Assembly (NCBI RefSeq): GCF_003202205.1
Contig: NZ_PDOG01000003.1
Coordinates: 447,403 to 511,402, forward strand
Origin: Halomonas sp. LBP4
GTDB lineage: Bacteria; Pseudomonadota; Gammaproteobacteria; Pseudomonadales; Halomonadaceae
Direction: 5' to 3'
Length of the DNA: 64,000 bases
The notes beneath the pieces are model-generated. The model saw only the letters and a list, made by a program, of their open reading frames with translations. It was not told the DNA's origin and did not search any database. Both the position numbers and the translations under genes were made by a program. Shown here piece by piece: positions 29,649 through 37,888 of the stretch; position 1 is the stretch's first letter, and every line of letters starts with the position of its first letter.

Positions 29649-30839
29649 ATGCACGATGACCAGACACCGGACTGGGACCTGGAGACCCTGGCGATACGCG
29701 CCGGCCACCAGCGTACCCATGAGCAGGAGCACGGCGAGCCGATCTTCCCGACCTCGAGCTTCGTCTATGGCAGCGCGGCCGAGGCCGCGCGCAAGTTCGG
29801 TGGCGAGGAACCGGGCAACATCTACTCGCGTTTCACCAATCCCACGGTGCGCACCTTCGAGCAACGCCTGGCGGCCATGGAAGGGGGCGAGCGTTGCGTG
29901 GCCACCAGCTCGGGCATGGCGGCGATACTGGCCACCGCCCTGGCGCTGCTGCAGGCCGGCGACGAGATCGTCGCCTCGCGCTCGCTGTTCGGCTCCACCG
30001 TCAGCCTGTTCGACAAGTACCTGGGCAAGCTCGGCATCACCACCCGCTACGTGGAGCTGTCGAACCTCGACGCCTGGGAGGCGGCCATCACCCCGGCGAC
30101 CAAGCTGCTGTTCGCCGAGACGCCCTCCAACCCGCTTTCCGAGGTGGTCGACATCGCGGTGTTGGCCGATCTCGCTCACCGCCATGACGCGCTGCTGGCC
30201 ATCGACAACTGCTTCCTGACCCCGGCGCTGCAGAAGCCCATCGAACTGGGTGCCGACCTGGTGATCCACTCCGCCACCAAGTACCTGGACGGCCAGGGCC
30301 GGGCCATCGGCGGGGCGGTGGTGGGGCGTGACGCCGAGCTCGAGGAGTTGTTCGGCGTGGTACGCACCTGCGGCCCCTGCCTGAGCCCCTTCAACGCCTG
30401 GATCTTCACCAAGGGCCTCGAGACCCTGAACCTGCGCATGCGCGCCCACTGCGACAACGCCCAGGCCCTGGCCGAGTGGCTGGAAGCCCACCCGGCGGTA
30501 GCGCGGGTCCACTACAGCGGGTTGCCGAGCCACCCCCAGCATGCACTGGCCGCCCGTCAGCAGCGGGGCTTCGGTGCGGTGATCGGCTTCGAGGTGAAGG
30601 GCGGTCGCGAGGTGGCCTGGTCGGTGATCGATGCCACCCGCCTGCTCTCGATCACCGGCAACCTGGGCGACGTCAAGTCCACCATCACCCATCCCGGTAC
30701 CACCACCCACGGCCGGCTTTCCGACGACCAGAAGGCGTCCGCCGGCATCACTGAGGGGCTGATCCGCGTGGCGGTGGGCCTCGAGGCCCTCGACGACATC
30801 CGTGCCGACCTGGCCCGCGGCCTCGACGCCCTGGCTTAA
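29649..30839 (+). CDS. metZ: O-succinylhomoserine sulfhydrylase
   Basis: MetZ is a PLP enzyme of the Cys/Met-metabolism family that makes homocysteine directly from O-succinylhomoserine and sulfide. The start at ATG 29649 (MHDDQTPDWDLETLAIRAGH) gives the normal 396 residues; the frame is open further upstream but overlaps purF. The PLP lysine is in VIHSATKYLDGQGR (about residue 208). The choice between MetZ and MetB or MetY rests on the purF-metZ synteny seen in Pseudomonas. Confidence 0.92.
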   Translation: MHDDQTPDWDLETLAIRAGHQRTHEQEHGEPIFPTSSFVYGSAAEAARKFGGEEPGNIYSRFTNPTVRTFEQRLAAMEGGERCVATSSGMAAILATALALLQAGDEIVASRSLFGSTVSLFDKYLGKLGITTRYVELSNLDAWEAAITPATKLLFAETPSNPLSEVVDIAVLADLAHRHDALLAIDNCFLTPALQKPIELGADLVIHSATKYLDGQGRAIGGAVVGRDAELEELFGVVRTCGPCLSPFNAWIFTKGLETLNLRMRAHCDNAQALAEWLEAHPAVARVHYSGLPSHPQHALAARQQRGFGAVIGFEVKGGREVAWSVIDATRLLSITGNLGDVKSTITHPGTTTHGRLSDDQKASAGITEGLIRVAVGLEALDDIRADLARGLDALA

Positions 30840-30931
30840 GCGGACCTCGCTTTGCGTAACCGCGATGGCCATGGCCCGCGCCACCGTGTGATGGTACGGG
30901 CGTCGTCGCTGGGCGGGAGCTAACGGTTTTT

Positions 30932-30955
30932 CCGAATGGTGCATTCGGCTTTTTT
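30932..30955 (+). terminator. Terminator after metZ
   Basis: CCGAATG (30932-30938) and CATTCGG (30942-30948) form a 7-bp stem with a GTG loop, followed by C and six T (30950-30955). It ends the long asd-to-metZ block. Confidence 0.9.
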
Positions 30956-31025
30956 CAGCGGATGCTGATGATGCGCTACGGTATGCTTCTCGCCATCGTC
31001 ATCGAGGCACCCGAGGAACGAGACC

Positions 31026-31580
31026 ATGTGGCGCAATACGGAGAGTGGCTGGGGACTCGTCAGCATCCTGCTGCACTGGATCCTGGCGATCGCCATCGTC
31101 GGCCTGTTCGCCCTGGGCTGGTGGATGACCGGCCTGGGCTACTATGACAGCTGGTACAACCTGGCCCCCTGGTGGCACCGCTCCATCGGCATGCTGGTGC
31201 TGTTCGCCACCCTGCTGCGGCTGGCCTGGCGTTTCATCCAGCCGACGCCGGCCGGCCGCGGCCATCGTCTCGAGCGCCTCGCCGCCCACCTCGGCCATAT
31301 CGCCCTCTATGTGCTGATGCTGATGGTGCTGGTCAGCGGCTACCTGATCTCCACCGCCGACGGCCATGGGATCGGGGTATTCGGCCTCTTCGAGGTGCCG
31401 GCGCTGGTCAGCGACCTGCCCAACCAGGCCACCCTGGCCGGCGAGGTCCACTGGTACAGCGCCCTGGCGTTGATCCTGCTCGCGGCGGGCCATGCCCTGG
31501 CCGCCTTCAAGCACCATCTCGTCAATCACCACGACGTGCTCAGGCGAATGATCAATCCGGCGCATTCCCGGCGACCCTGA
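31026..31580 (+). CDS. Cytochrome b561 family protein
   Basis: The 184-residue protein has four predicted membrane helices and the conserved histidines of bacterial cytochrome b561: His17 in ILLHWILAI, WWHRSIGM near residue 51, GHIALYVLM near 97 and HWYSALALILLAAGHALAAFKHH near 145-165. These would bind two b-type haems. Such proteins shuttle electrons between the quinone pool and periplasmic partners. It sits 61 nt before a yceI-like gene, the same pairing as yceJ-yceI in E. coli. Confidence 0.9.
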   Translation: MWRNTESGWGLVSILLHWILAIAIVGLFALGWWMTGLGYYDSWYNLAPWWHRSIGMLVLFATLLRLAWRFIQPTPAGRGHRLERLAAHLGHIALYVLMLMVLVSGYLISTADGHGIGVFGLFEVPALVSDLPNQATLAGEVHWYSALALILLAAGHALAAFKHHLVNHHDVLRRMINPAHSRRP

Positions 31581-31641
31581 GCCGGGCGCCCCCGTGTAAG
31601 TTCCGCCCCCGGGTGGACCCGATCCCAAGGAGACATCACCG

Positions 31642-32226
31642 ATGCTGAAGAAGACCGCCCTTGCCACCGCCTTGGCCGCCGCGGCCTTGGTACCGCTTTC
31701 CCAGGCCCAGGCCGACGACTACGCGATCGACACCGAAGGCCAGCACGGCTTCATCCAGTTCAAGATCAACCATCTCGGCTATTCCTACATCCTCGGCAAC
31801 TTCGAGGAGTTCTCGGGCCAGTTCCAGTACGACCCCGAGAATCTCGAGGCTGCCAGCGTCGAGATGGAGGTGCAGGTGGACAGCCTGAACACCAACAACG
31901 CCGAGCGCGACAAGCACTTCCTCAGTAGCGACTTCCTGGATGCCGGCGAGTATCCGACCGCTACCTTCGTCTCCACCGGCTTCACGCCTAACGGCGACGA
32001 CGATGGCATGCTGACCGGTGACCTGACCCTGCACGGCGAGACCCGCGAGATCGAGATGCCGGTGACCCTGATGGGCGAGGGCGAGGATCCCTGGGGGGGC
32101 TATCGGGCCGGCTTCGAGGGTTCCGCCATGCTGACCCTGGCCGATTTCGGCATCGACATGAGCGACTTCCCGGAGGCGATGCACGAGCTCGAGCTCTACG
32201 TGACCTTCGAGGGCGTACGCCAGTAA
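31642..32226 (+). CDS. YceI family periplasmic protein
   Basis: The 194-residue product has a Sec signal peptide (MLKKTALATALAAAALVPLSQAQA) and the YceI lipocalin-like barrel: GFIQFKINHLGYSYILGNFEEFSG, KHFLSSDFLDAGEYPTATFVST and the C-terminal FGIDMSDFPEAM. Family members bind isoprenoid lipids such as polyprenyl chains or quinones. An AAGGAG site precedes the ATG. Together with the cytochrome b561 gene it forms a likely two-gene operon ended by a strong hairpin. Confidence 0.93.
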   Translation: MLKKTALATALAAAALVPLSQAQADDYAIDTEGQHGFIQFKINHLGYSYILGNFEEFSGQFQYDPENLEAASVEMEVQVDSLNTNNAERDKHFLSSDFLDAGEYPTATFVSTGFTPNGDDDGMLTGDLTLHGETREIEMPVTLMGEGEDPWGGYRAGFEGSAMLTLADFGIDMSDFPEAMHELELYVTFEGVRQ

Positions 32227-32247
32227 GCTCCCCGTTACCCCGTAACG

Positions 32248-32282
32248 ACGACACCCCCGGGCCCTCGGCCCGGGGGTGTCGT
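32248..32282. terminator. Strong hairpin after yceI (bidirectional)
   Basis: A perfect 16-bp stem (32248-32263 with 32267-32282, loop CTC) rich in G+C follows the YceI gene. It is followed by GTTTGT rather than a full T-tract. It could end transcription from both the yceI side and the opposing dioxygenase gene. Confidence 0.8.
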
Positions 32283-32334
32283 GTTTGTGGTGGAGGCGCC
32301 GCATCGGGAGCCTCCCTCCCGACGCGGGATCTGC

Positions 32335-33129
32335 TCAAGCGCCTTCGTTGAGGACCGCGTCGGGGAAGTGGCGCCGCAGGATGCGGTTCTGGAAGTCATC
32401 CACGAAGCGGCTGTTGATGATGATGATGAAGCGCTCGAAGGGCGCGTCGGGGTCATCCTGGGCGATCCCGTCCACACTGTGGAAGATACGATCATCTCGC
32501 AGGTGCAGGATATCGCCGGGGGCCAGGGTGGCGTCCGCGAGGGGGTGGCTACCGGCCTTGTCGGCGTAGAGGTGGTTGTCTGCGCCGCTCACGTTCTCCC
32601 GCTTGAGCACCAGGATGCTGAGGGCCTTGCAGCCATCGGCATGGATACCCTGGCCCTGCAATGGGTCGACCCGGCCCTCGCCGCGGACTCCGGTGATCTG
32701 CATCAGGATCGGCTCGTTGGCGCCGAGGTTCCACAGCCTCGCCCAGGCGCGCACGAAGGCCTTGACGTCGGGGCGGGCCAGGAAGTCGGGCGTCAGGGGA
32801 TCGTAGTAACGCAGGCGGTCGGCCATGCTCTCGGCGTCGTTGAAGGCACCGCCCTGTGCCATGGGGCAGTGCCCCATCTCCTTGACGTCGCCCAGCTCAT
32901 CGAGTGCCAGCCAGGACATGCGTTTCCAGCGACGGTTGACGTAGGGGTCCCGGGGAAGGTCGTCGGTGAAGGCCTGCCAGGCCTCCAGGTCCAGGCGTGA
33001 GCGCACCTCGGTCAGTGCCCAGTCCTGTTGCGCCAGCGAGGTGGCCACTGTCGAAGGCCAGTAGTTTGCCAGCAGATCAATGGGCATGCCGGTGAGGTCG
33101 AAGCCATACTTCAGGGTCTCGAGTTTCAT
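32335..33129 (-). CDS. 2-oxoglutarate/Fe(II) dioxygenase, amino-acid hydroxylase-like
   Basis: The 264-residue protein begins MKLETLKYGFDLTG, with an AGGAG site nine bases upstream of ATG 33129; the longer frame from 33180 has none. The iron-binding triad is visible as QGIHADG (His-x-Asp, about residue 155) and DRIFHSVDGI (His, about residue 210), with a following FIIIINSRF where the 2-oxoglutarate-binding Arg is expected. The pattern matches the 2OG-Fe dioxygenase family that contains free-L-isoleucine and related aliphatic amino-acid hydroxylases (PF10014 type). Such products serve as osmolytes or signals; the substrate here is not deducible. It is a single-gene unit convergent with yceI, in AT-rich surroundings. 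Confidence 0.8.
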   Translation of the reverse strand: MKLETLKYGFDLTGMPIDLLANYWPSTVATSLAQQDWALTEVRSRLDLEAWQAFTDDLPRDPYVNRRWKRMSWLALDELGDVKEMGHCPMAQGGAFNDAESMADRLRYYDPLTPDFLARPDVKAFVRAWARLWNLGANEPILMQITGVRGEGRVDPLQGQGIHADGCKALSILVLKRENVSGADNHLYADKAGSHPLADATLAPGDILHLRDDRIFHSVDGIAQDDPDAPFERFIIIINSRFVDDFQNRILRRHFPDAVLNEGA

Positions 33130-33150
33130 GAGAGTTTTCTCCTGTCGATA

Positions 33151-33189
33151 GGGCAGAATTGCCCGTGCGCTGTCGGACAAAAGTCCGAC
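33151..33189 (-). promoter_or_regulatory. Two hairpins in the dioxygenase leader
   Basis: In the leader of the minus-strand dioxygenase gene there are two small perfect stems: GGGCA/TGCCC (33151-33155, 33160-33164) and GTCGGAC/GTCCGAC with an AAAA loop (33172-33178, 33183-33189). The first lies just upstream of the ribosome-binding site. They may be an operator or an RNA control element. A TTGACA-like hexamer (33224-33229, minus strand) lies further upstream, but no good -10 follows it. Confidence 0.35.
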
Positions 33190-33428
33190 CCACAGAAGAA
33201 AAATGAAAATAAATGCAATGAAATGTCAAAGAAATGTACTTATAATTTACAAATGTGGTGATGGATCTCGACCAGTGGTATGGGATAGTCGGGACCACTC
33301 CGATCAGGGATGTAGGAGATTGGCGACAGGGAGGTGTAGGATATAAGAGCTAGGCGCCAGCATGATCAGGCCTCCCGGCCTTGATCCTTGATGGTTGGCT
33401 GGCGCCGTTCCCGACGAAGAGGATGTGA

Positions 33429-35264
33429 ATGTTCGCCCGCGACTCCCGTCTCAGGCAGTGGCTGGGACAGTGGCTGCCGAAACGGCCGGTGACTCGACTC
33501 GCTTCGCCTGCCACCGCAGGGGGTGGCCAGGGAGACGTGGAGCGTGTTCGGCGCCAGTATCTGGAGAGCGAGCAGCGTTTCAGGGCGTTGCTGGAGAGCC
33601 TGCCGAAGGTGGCGGTGCAGGGGTACGACCGCCACCGTCGCGTGATCTACTGGAACGAGGCCAGCACTCGTCTCTACGGTTACGCGCCGGATGAGGCGCA
33701 GGGGGAGTTGCTCGAGGACCTGATCATTCCCGACGTCATGCGCGATGGCGTCATTGCGGCCCATCGAGCGTGGATACACGAAGGCGTCGAGATTCCCGCA
33801 GGCGAGCTGGAGCTCAAGCATCAGAGTGGTGAGTTGGTTCCCGTCTTCTCCCACCACGTCATGCTCAACGAGCACACCGACGAGCCACTCATGTTCTGTG
33901 TCGACGTGGACCTCTCCGACCAGAAGCGGGCCCATCGCGATCTGGAGTTCGCCACTCGCTTCGATCGCCTGACCCACCTGCCCAACCGCCAGACCTTCGA
34001 GGCGAATCTCGACGAGGTCCTCGACGGGTGTCGCCGACGGGGTCTCGGCCTGGCGCTGCTCTACCTCGACATCGATCGCTTCGTCGAGATCAACGATGCC
34101 CTCGGCTACGAGGAGGGGGATCGCCTGCTGATCGAGCTGAGCCGACGACTGAGCGAGCAACTGCGAGCCACGGACCTGATGTCGCGGGTCTCGAGTGACG
34201 AGTTCGTGCTGGCGTTTCCCGGCCTGCACAGGGAAGACGATGTCATGCGTGTCCTGCACAAGGTGCAGGAGGTCTTCCGGCGGCCCTTCGGCCTGGAGGG
34301 ACACAAACGCGGCATCACGGCGAGCCTGGGGATCTGCCTGTTTCCCGACAACGGCAACGGTGCCCGCGAGCTGATCCGCAATGCCGATGTGGCCAAGAAC
34401 CGGGCCAAGCTGGAGGGGCGAGGGGGGCTGCAGTTCTTCCACCAGCATCTGCACGACGAGCTGGTACGACAGCACCGCCTGGCCGAAAGCCTCGAGCTTG
34501 CCCTCGACAACGATGAACTTTCCCTGCACTATCAGCCTCAGGTGTCGGCGGTCAGTGGCCAGATCGAGAACCTCGAGGCCTTGCTGCGATGGACGCCGCT
34601 CCATGGGCAACCGGTCTCGCCCCAGGAGTTCATTCCCGTCGCCGAGCGTTCCGGGCTGATCCATCGCCTGGGCGACTGGGTCATGCAGGAGGCTTGCCGG
34701 CAGCGGGCGTTGTGGCGGGATGCCGGCGTGAAGCTGGAGCGCATCGACATCAACTTTTCCGGACGGCAGATGGGGCGGCACGATGTCTTCGAGCGACTCG
34801 AGGCCCACCTTCGTCGCTACCGTCTCGGGCCGCGAGAGATCGGTATCGAGCTCACCGAGAACGTGCTGATCGAAGCCGATGCGCGCATCCTCGAGGGATT
34901 GCGTTCCCTGCACCATCGCGGCTTCCGCATCGCCATCGACGACTTCGGTACCGGCTACTCGTCACTGAGCTACCTGAAGCAGTTCCCGGTGACATCCTTG
35001 AAGATCGACCGCTCCTTCGTGCGGGATGGACCCGGGCAGCCCGAGGATCGCGCCATCATGGAGGCGGCGGTCTTCATCGGCCATCGCCTGGGGCTCGAGG
35101 TCGTGGCCGAGGGGGTCGAGAACGCCGAGCAGCTCGCCCTGGTCCGCGAGATACACTGCGATCTGGTACAGGGCTTCTATTTCTATCGCCCCATGCCCGC
35201 CGCTGCCATCGAGCGGCTGCTGCTCGTCGGGGTGGTGCCGAGTCTCGGAAGCCTGTTGAGCTGA
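33429..35264 (+). CDS. PAS-GGDEF-EAL protein, probable c-di-GMP phosphodiesterase
   Basis: The 611-residue protein has a PAS domain (about residues 48-165, [22 protein letters not shown]), a GGDEF domain (about 170-330) and an EAL domain (about 350-600). The GGDEF active-site loop reads SSDEF, so cyclase activity is probably lost and the domain may be regulatory. The EAL side looks intact: EALLRW, the Asn of [36 protein letters not shown] and AEGVENAEQ are all present. No membrane segment is seen, so it is cytosolic and probably senses a small molecule or redox signal through PAS. The gene stands alone in an AT-rich flank with an AGAGGA site before the ATG. Confidence 0.92.
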   Translation: MFARDSRLRQWLGQWLPKRPVTRLASPATAGGGQGDVERVRRQYLESEQRFRALLESLPKVAVQGYDRHRRVIYWNEASTRLYGYAPDEAQGELLEDLIIPDVMRDGVIAAHRAWIHEGVEIPAGELELKHQSGELVPVFSHHVMLNEHTDEPLMFCVDVDLSDQKRAHRDLEFATRFDRLTHLPNRQTFEANLDEVLDGCRRRGLGLALLYLDIDRFVEINDALGYEEGDRLLIELSRRLSEQLRATDLMSRVSSDEFVLAFPGLHREDDVMRVLHKVQEVFRRPFGLEGHKRGITASLGICLFPDNGNGARELIRNADVAKNRAKLEGRGGLQFFHQHLHDELVRQHRLAESLELALDNDELSLHYQPQVSAVSGQIENLEALLRWTPLHGQPVSPQEFIPVAERSGLIHRLGDWVMQEACRQRALWRDAGVKLERIDINFSGRQMGRHDVFERLEAHLRRYRLGPREIGIELTENVLIEADARILEGLRSLHHRGFRIAIDDFGTGYSSLSYLKQFPVTSLKIDRSFVRDGPGQPEDRAIMEAAVFIGHRLGLEVVAEGVENAEQLALVREIHCDLVQGFYFYRPMPAAAIERLLLVGVVPSLGSLLS

Positions 35265-35330
35265 GCACGGTGCGACTCTTGCGTAGAATACGGCGTTCAC
35301 TCCCGCACAGCTGGCCGTAGGCGAATCGAC

Positions 35331-35359
35331 TATAATTACGGATTAATATTAAATATAAT
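35331..35359 (+). promoter_or_regulatory. AT-rich promoter region upstream of dadA
   Basis: Two exact TATAAT hexamers (35331-35336 and 35354-35359) lie in a very AT-rich patch containing an imperfect palindrome (35341-35360) 180-210 bases before dadA. No clear -35 accompanies them. The composition suggests a regulated promoter, possibly bent by a nucleoid protein. Confidence 0.35.
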
Positions 35360-35540
35360 CCTGCTTGTTGTTGAAAATACATTTATATGAATTGGATATA
35401 GATGGATAAACAGCATCATCCACTGGATAGGTTTCCCTATACTCCTTCCGTCGCCCGGCACCTGTGCCGGGCGACCTGCGTTGCGGCAGCGATCACAAGC
35501 ACTAGGCCATCCAACAACGGAAGCCAAGGGAGGAGAACCC

Positions 35541-36800
35541 ATGAAGGTACTGATTCTCGGCAGCGGTGTCGTCGGCGTCACCAGTGCCTACTACCTGGCC
35601 CGCCAGGGCCACGAGGTCACGGTGGTGGATCGCCAGCCGTCCCCGGCGCTGGAGACCAGCTACGGCAACGCCGGTCAGGTCTCCTTCGGCTTCTCCTCGC
35701 CCTGGGCGGCCCCCGGCATCCCGCAAAAGGCGGTCAAGTGGATGTTCCAGGAACATGCCCCGCTGAAGATCCAGCCGAAGATGGATCCGACCATGGCGCG
35801 TTTCATGATGCAGATGCTCGGCAACTGCAACCCCGAGCGCTATGCGGTGAACAAGGAGCGCATGGTGCGGGTGGCCGAGCACAGCCGGGCCTGCATCAAT
35901 GCCCTGCGCGAGGAGACCGGCATCCGCTACGAGGATCGCCAGCGCGGCCTGCTGCAGCTGTTCAGGAGCGAAGCGCAGGTGGAAGCCGTGGGCAAGGACA
36001 TGAAGGTGCTCGAGCAGTGCGGCGTGCGCCACCGGCTGCTGGGGGGCGACGAGCTCGCCGCGGTGGAGCCGGCGCTCGCCCGCGTGCCCGGCAAGTTCGT
36101 CGGTGGCCTGCACCTGCCCGACGACCAGACCGGCGACTGCTATCTCTTCGCCAACCGCCTGGCGGATCACTGCCGCGAGCGGCTCGGCGTCGAGTTCCGC
36201 TTCAACGTCGAGATCCAGCGCCTCAAGCGCTCGGCGGGCCGCATCGAGAGCGTGGTGACAAACGTTGGTGAGCTGACCGCCGATGCCTATGTGGTCTGCC
36301 TGGGCAGCTACTCGCCCTTCCTGGTCAAGGACATGGACATCCGGCTGCCGATCTACCCGGTCAAGGGCTACAGCCTGACCGTGCCGGTGACCGACGACGG
36401 CGGCGCCCCCCAGTCCACGGTGATGGACGAGAGCTTCAAGGTGGCGATCTCGCGCTTCGACGACCGCATCCGGGTGGGCGGTACCGCCGAGTTGGCCTCC
36501 TATAATCTCGACCTGCTGGAGAGGCGCCGGGCGACCATCAGCATGGTGGTGAGCGACATCTTCCCCGAGGGCGGCGACGTGGCGAAGGCCGAGTTCTGGA
36601 CCGGCCTGCGGCCGATGACCCCGGATTCCACCCCGATCATCGGCGCCACCCGGGTCGACAACCTCTGGCTGAACACCGGCCACGGCACCCTGGGCTGGAC
36701 CATGAGCTGCGGCAGCGGCCAGTTGCTGGCCGACCTGATGAGCGGTCGTGGGCCTGCCATCGACCCGAGTGGCCTCGACGTCTCACGCTACGCGGCTTGA
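35541..36800 (+). CDS. dadA: D-amino acid dehydrogenase small subunit
   Basis: DadA is a membrane-associated FAD enzyme that oxidises D-amino acids, mainly D-alanine, to 2-oxo acids and passes electrons to the respiratory chain. The 419-residue sequence opens [20 protein letters not shown] with the dinucleotide-binding GxGxxG motif and contains the family stretches [24 protein letters not shown] and the C-terminal [19 protein letters not shown] 35541 is chosen for its GGAGGA site and canonical N-terminus. No alanine racemase gene (dadX) follows, unlike in enteric bacteria. A strong terminator ends the gene. Confidence 0.95.
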   Translation: MKVLILGSGVVGVTSAYYLARQGHEVTVVDRQPSPALETSYGNAGQVSFGFSSPWAAPGIPQKAVKWMFQEHAPLKIQPKMDPTMARFMMQMLGNCNPERYAVNKERMVRVAEHSRACINALREETGIRYEDRQRGLLQLFRSEAQVEAVGKDMKVLEQCGVRHRLLGGDELAAVEPALARVPGKFVGGLHLPDDQTGDCYLFANRLADHCRERLGVEFRFNVEIQRLKRSAGRIESVVTNVGELTADAYVVCLGSYSPFLVKDMDIRLPIYPVKGYSLTVPVTDDGGAPQSTVMDESFKVAISRFDDRIRVGGTAELASYNLDLLERRRATISMVVSDIFPEGGDVAKAEFWTGLRPMTPDSTPIIGATRVDNLWLNTGHGTLGWTMSCGSGQLLADLMSGRGPAIDPSGLDVSRYAA

Positions 36801-36822
36801 ACTTCCCTTCTGTCCTGCCCCT

Positions 36823-36856
36823 CGACACCGGACCCATGGGTCCGGTGTCGCCTTTT
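36823..36856 (+). terminator. Terminator after dadA
   Basis: A perfect 13-bp stem CGACACCGGACCC / GGGTCCGGTGTCG (36823-36850) is followed by CCTTTTC. It begins 22 nt after the dadA stop. Confidence 0.9.
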
Positions 36857-37154
36857 CTGTCTCCTCATGCCGACAGCGTCGGCCCTTACTCCGACTAGGC
36901 AGAAGCGCGTCTCACCCCCCCATGGCTGTTGGCAGGTGGCGACGTTCTGGCGAGATTTTGGCAATGAATGGCCAGGTATGGAAACACTGTTTACTTTTAT
37001 CACATTGAAAATAAAGCATAATAAGTCATGCTGGCACGGAGATGGCATTGTCATGGCCAGGATGAAGCCCGTGTCGACGGGCGGCTCACGGAAGAGCCTC
37101 CAGATTCACTGCATTGAAGCGCCCGGCACACGCCGGTGCCGACAAGGAGACGCC
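36857..37154. other. Intergenic region before the repeat-protein gene
   Basis: This 298-nt gap holds no convincing gene. Its middle (36985-37030) is AT-rich and probably contains the promoter of the downstream gene, but I see no pair of hexamers at standard spacing. An AAGGAG ribosome-binding site lies at its end. Confidence 0.4.
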
Positions 37155-37697
37155 ATGAAACTCAAGACTCTCGCCGCAAGCATGACGCTGGCTTTCGCCG
37201 GCCTGTCCGGTACGGTGGCCCAGGCCGAGGCGACCAGTCTGGGGGTGGGCATTCAGCATGACACTACTGCTGCCGCAACGCTGGGCGGTGTCGCCAGCGA
37301 ATCCACCTTGCTGGCCGCCGCTGGCACCGAGGCCGGCGCCGACATCGGGTTGGAAGCCGAGGCGGGCAGCGATACCGGGCTGGAAGCCGAGGCCGAAGCT
37401 GGTTACGACACCGAGGCCGAAGCTGGCTATGACGCCGAGGCCGAAGCTGGTTACGACGCGGAGGCCGAAGCTGGCTACGACGCCGAGGCCGGCTACGATG
37501 CCGGGATGGAGGCGGACACCGAGGCCAGGACCCAGGCGCCGGGGCTGGATAGAGCCAGCGAGCGCGCCGCCGATCAGGCCAAGGAGCAGATCGACATGAA
37601 TCGCGAGCGTCTGAGAGGCGCCACCGACGAGACCCTGGAGGGCGGCGTCGAGGCCGATATCGAAGCGGAGGCCGAGTCGTCGATCGGGACGTACTGA
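37155..37697 (+). CDS. Secreted acidic protein with EAEAGYD tandem repeats, unknown
   Basis: The 180-residue product begins with a Sec signal peptide (MKLKTLAASMTLAFAGLSGTVAQAEA). The mature part is strongly acidic and low in complexity: degenerate GLEAEAGSDTG units, then four 8-residue units EAEAGYD(A/T) and a partial fifth (about residues 79-116), followed by a mixed-charge helical segment and a second acidic stretch ending in SIGTY. There are no cysteines. An AAGGAG site is well placed before ATG 37155. I do not recognise the family. The regular Gly-Tyr-Asp spacing could give calcium or surface binding or a disordered spacer, but this is speculation. The gene is monocistronic and followed by a hairpin. 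Confidence 0.75.
   Translation: MKLKTLAASMTLAFAGLSGTVAQAEATSLGVGIQHDTTAAATLGGVASESTLLAAAGTEAGADIGLEAEAGSDTGLEAEAEAGYDTEAEAGYDAEAEAGYDAEAEAGYDAEAGYDAGMEADTEARTQAPGLDRASERAADQAKEQIDMNRERLRGATDETLEGGVEADIEAEAESSIGTY
37389..37502 (+). repeat. 24-bp in-frame tandem repeats
   Basis: Four consecutive 24-bp units with the consensus GAGGCCGAAGCTGGYTAYGA followed by CRCC start at 37389, 37413, 37437 and 37461, with a shortened fifth at 37485. Differences between units are mostly synonymous third-position changes (TAC/TAT, GGT/GGC), so the protein sequence is more conserved than the DNA. Confidence 0.9.
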
Positions 37698-37720
37698 ACA
37701 AGGGCAGATCAAGGGATCAC

Positions 37721-37742
37721 GGGGGCGCCATCAGGCGCCCCC
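37721..37742. terminator. Hairpin after the repeat-protein gene
   Basis: GGGGGCGCC (37721-37729) and GGCGCCCCC (37734-37742) form a perfect 9-bp stem with an ATCA loop, 24 nt after the stop codon. There is no T-tract. Confidence 0.6.
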
Positions 37743-37838
37743 GTCGCGTCTGGCCACCCGCAGGGTCTGCTGGGTGGGCGTTGCGGATCAGTCCGCCTAA
37801 GAGGGCGGCGTGACAGTTGCGGGGAGGCGGCGACAACG

Positions 37839-37864
37839 AAAACGCCCGGGCAAGGGCCCGGGCG
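37839..37864 (-). terminator. Terminator of the phh operon
   Basis: On the minus strand CGCCCGGG and CCCGGGCG (37857-37864 and 37843-37850) form an 8-bp stem followed by TTTT (37842-37839). It lies 25 nt after the aminotransferase stop codon. Confidence 0.85.
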
Positions 37865-37888
37865 TGTCGGCTGGTCGGGGCGTGGCGG

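Noticed and set aside
37389-37502. Tandem repeats considered as a CRISPR-like array
   Set aside because: The units are directly adjacent without spacers, have a length divisible by three and encode a regular peptide.
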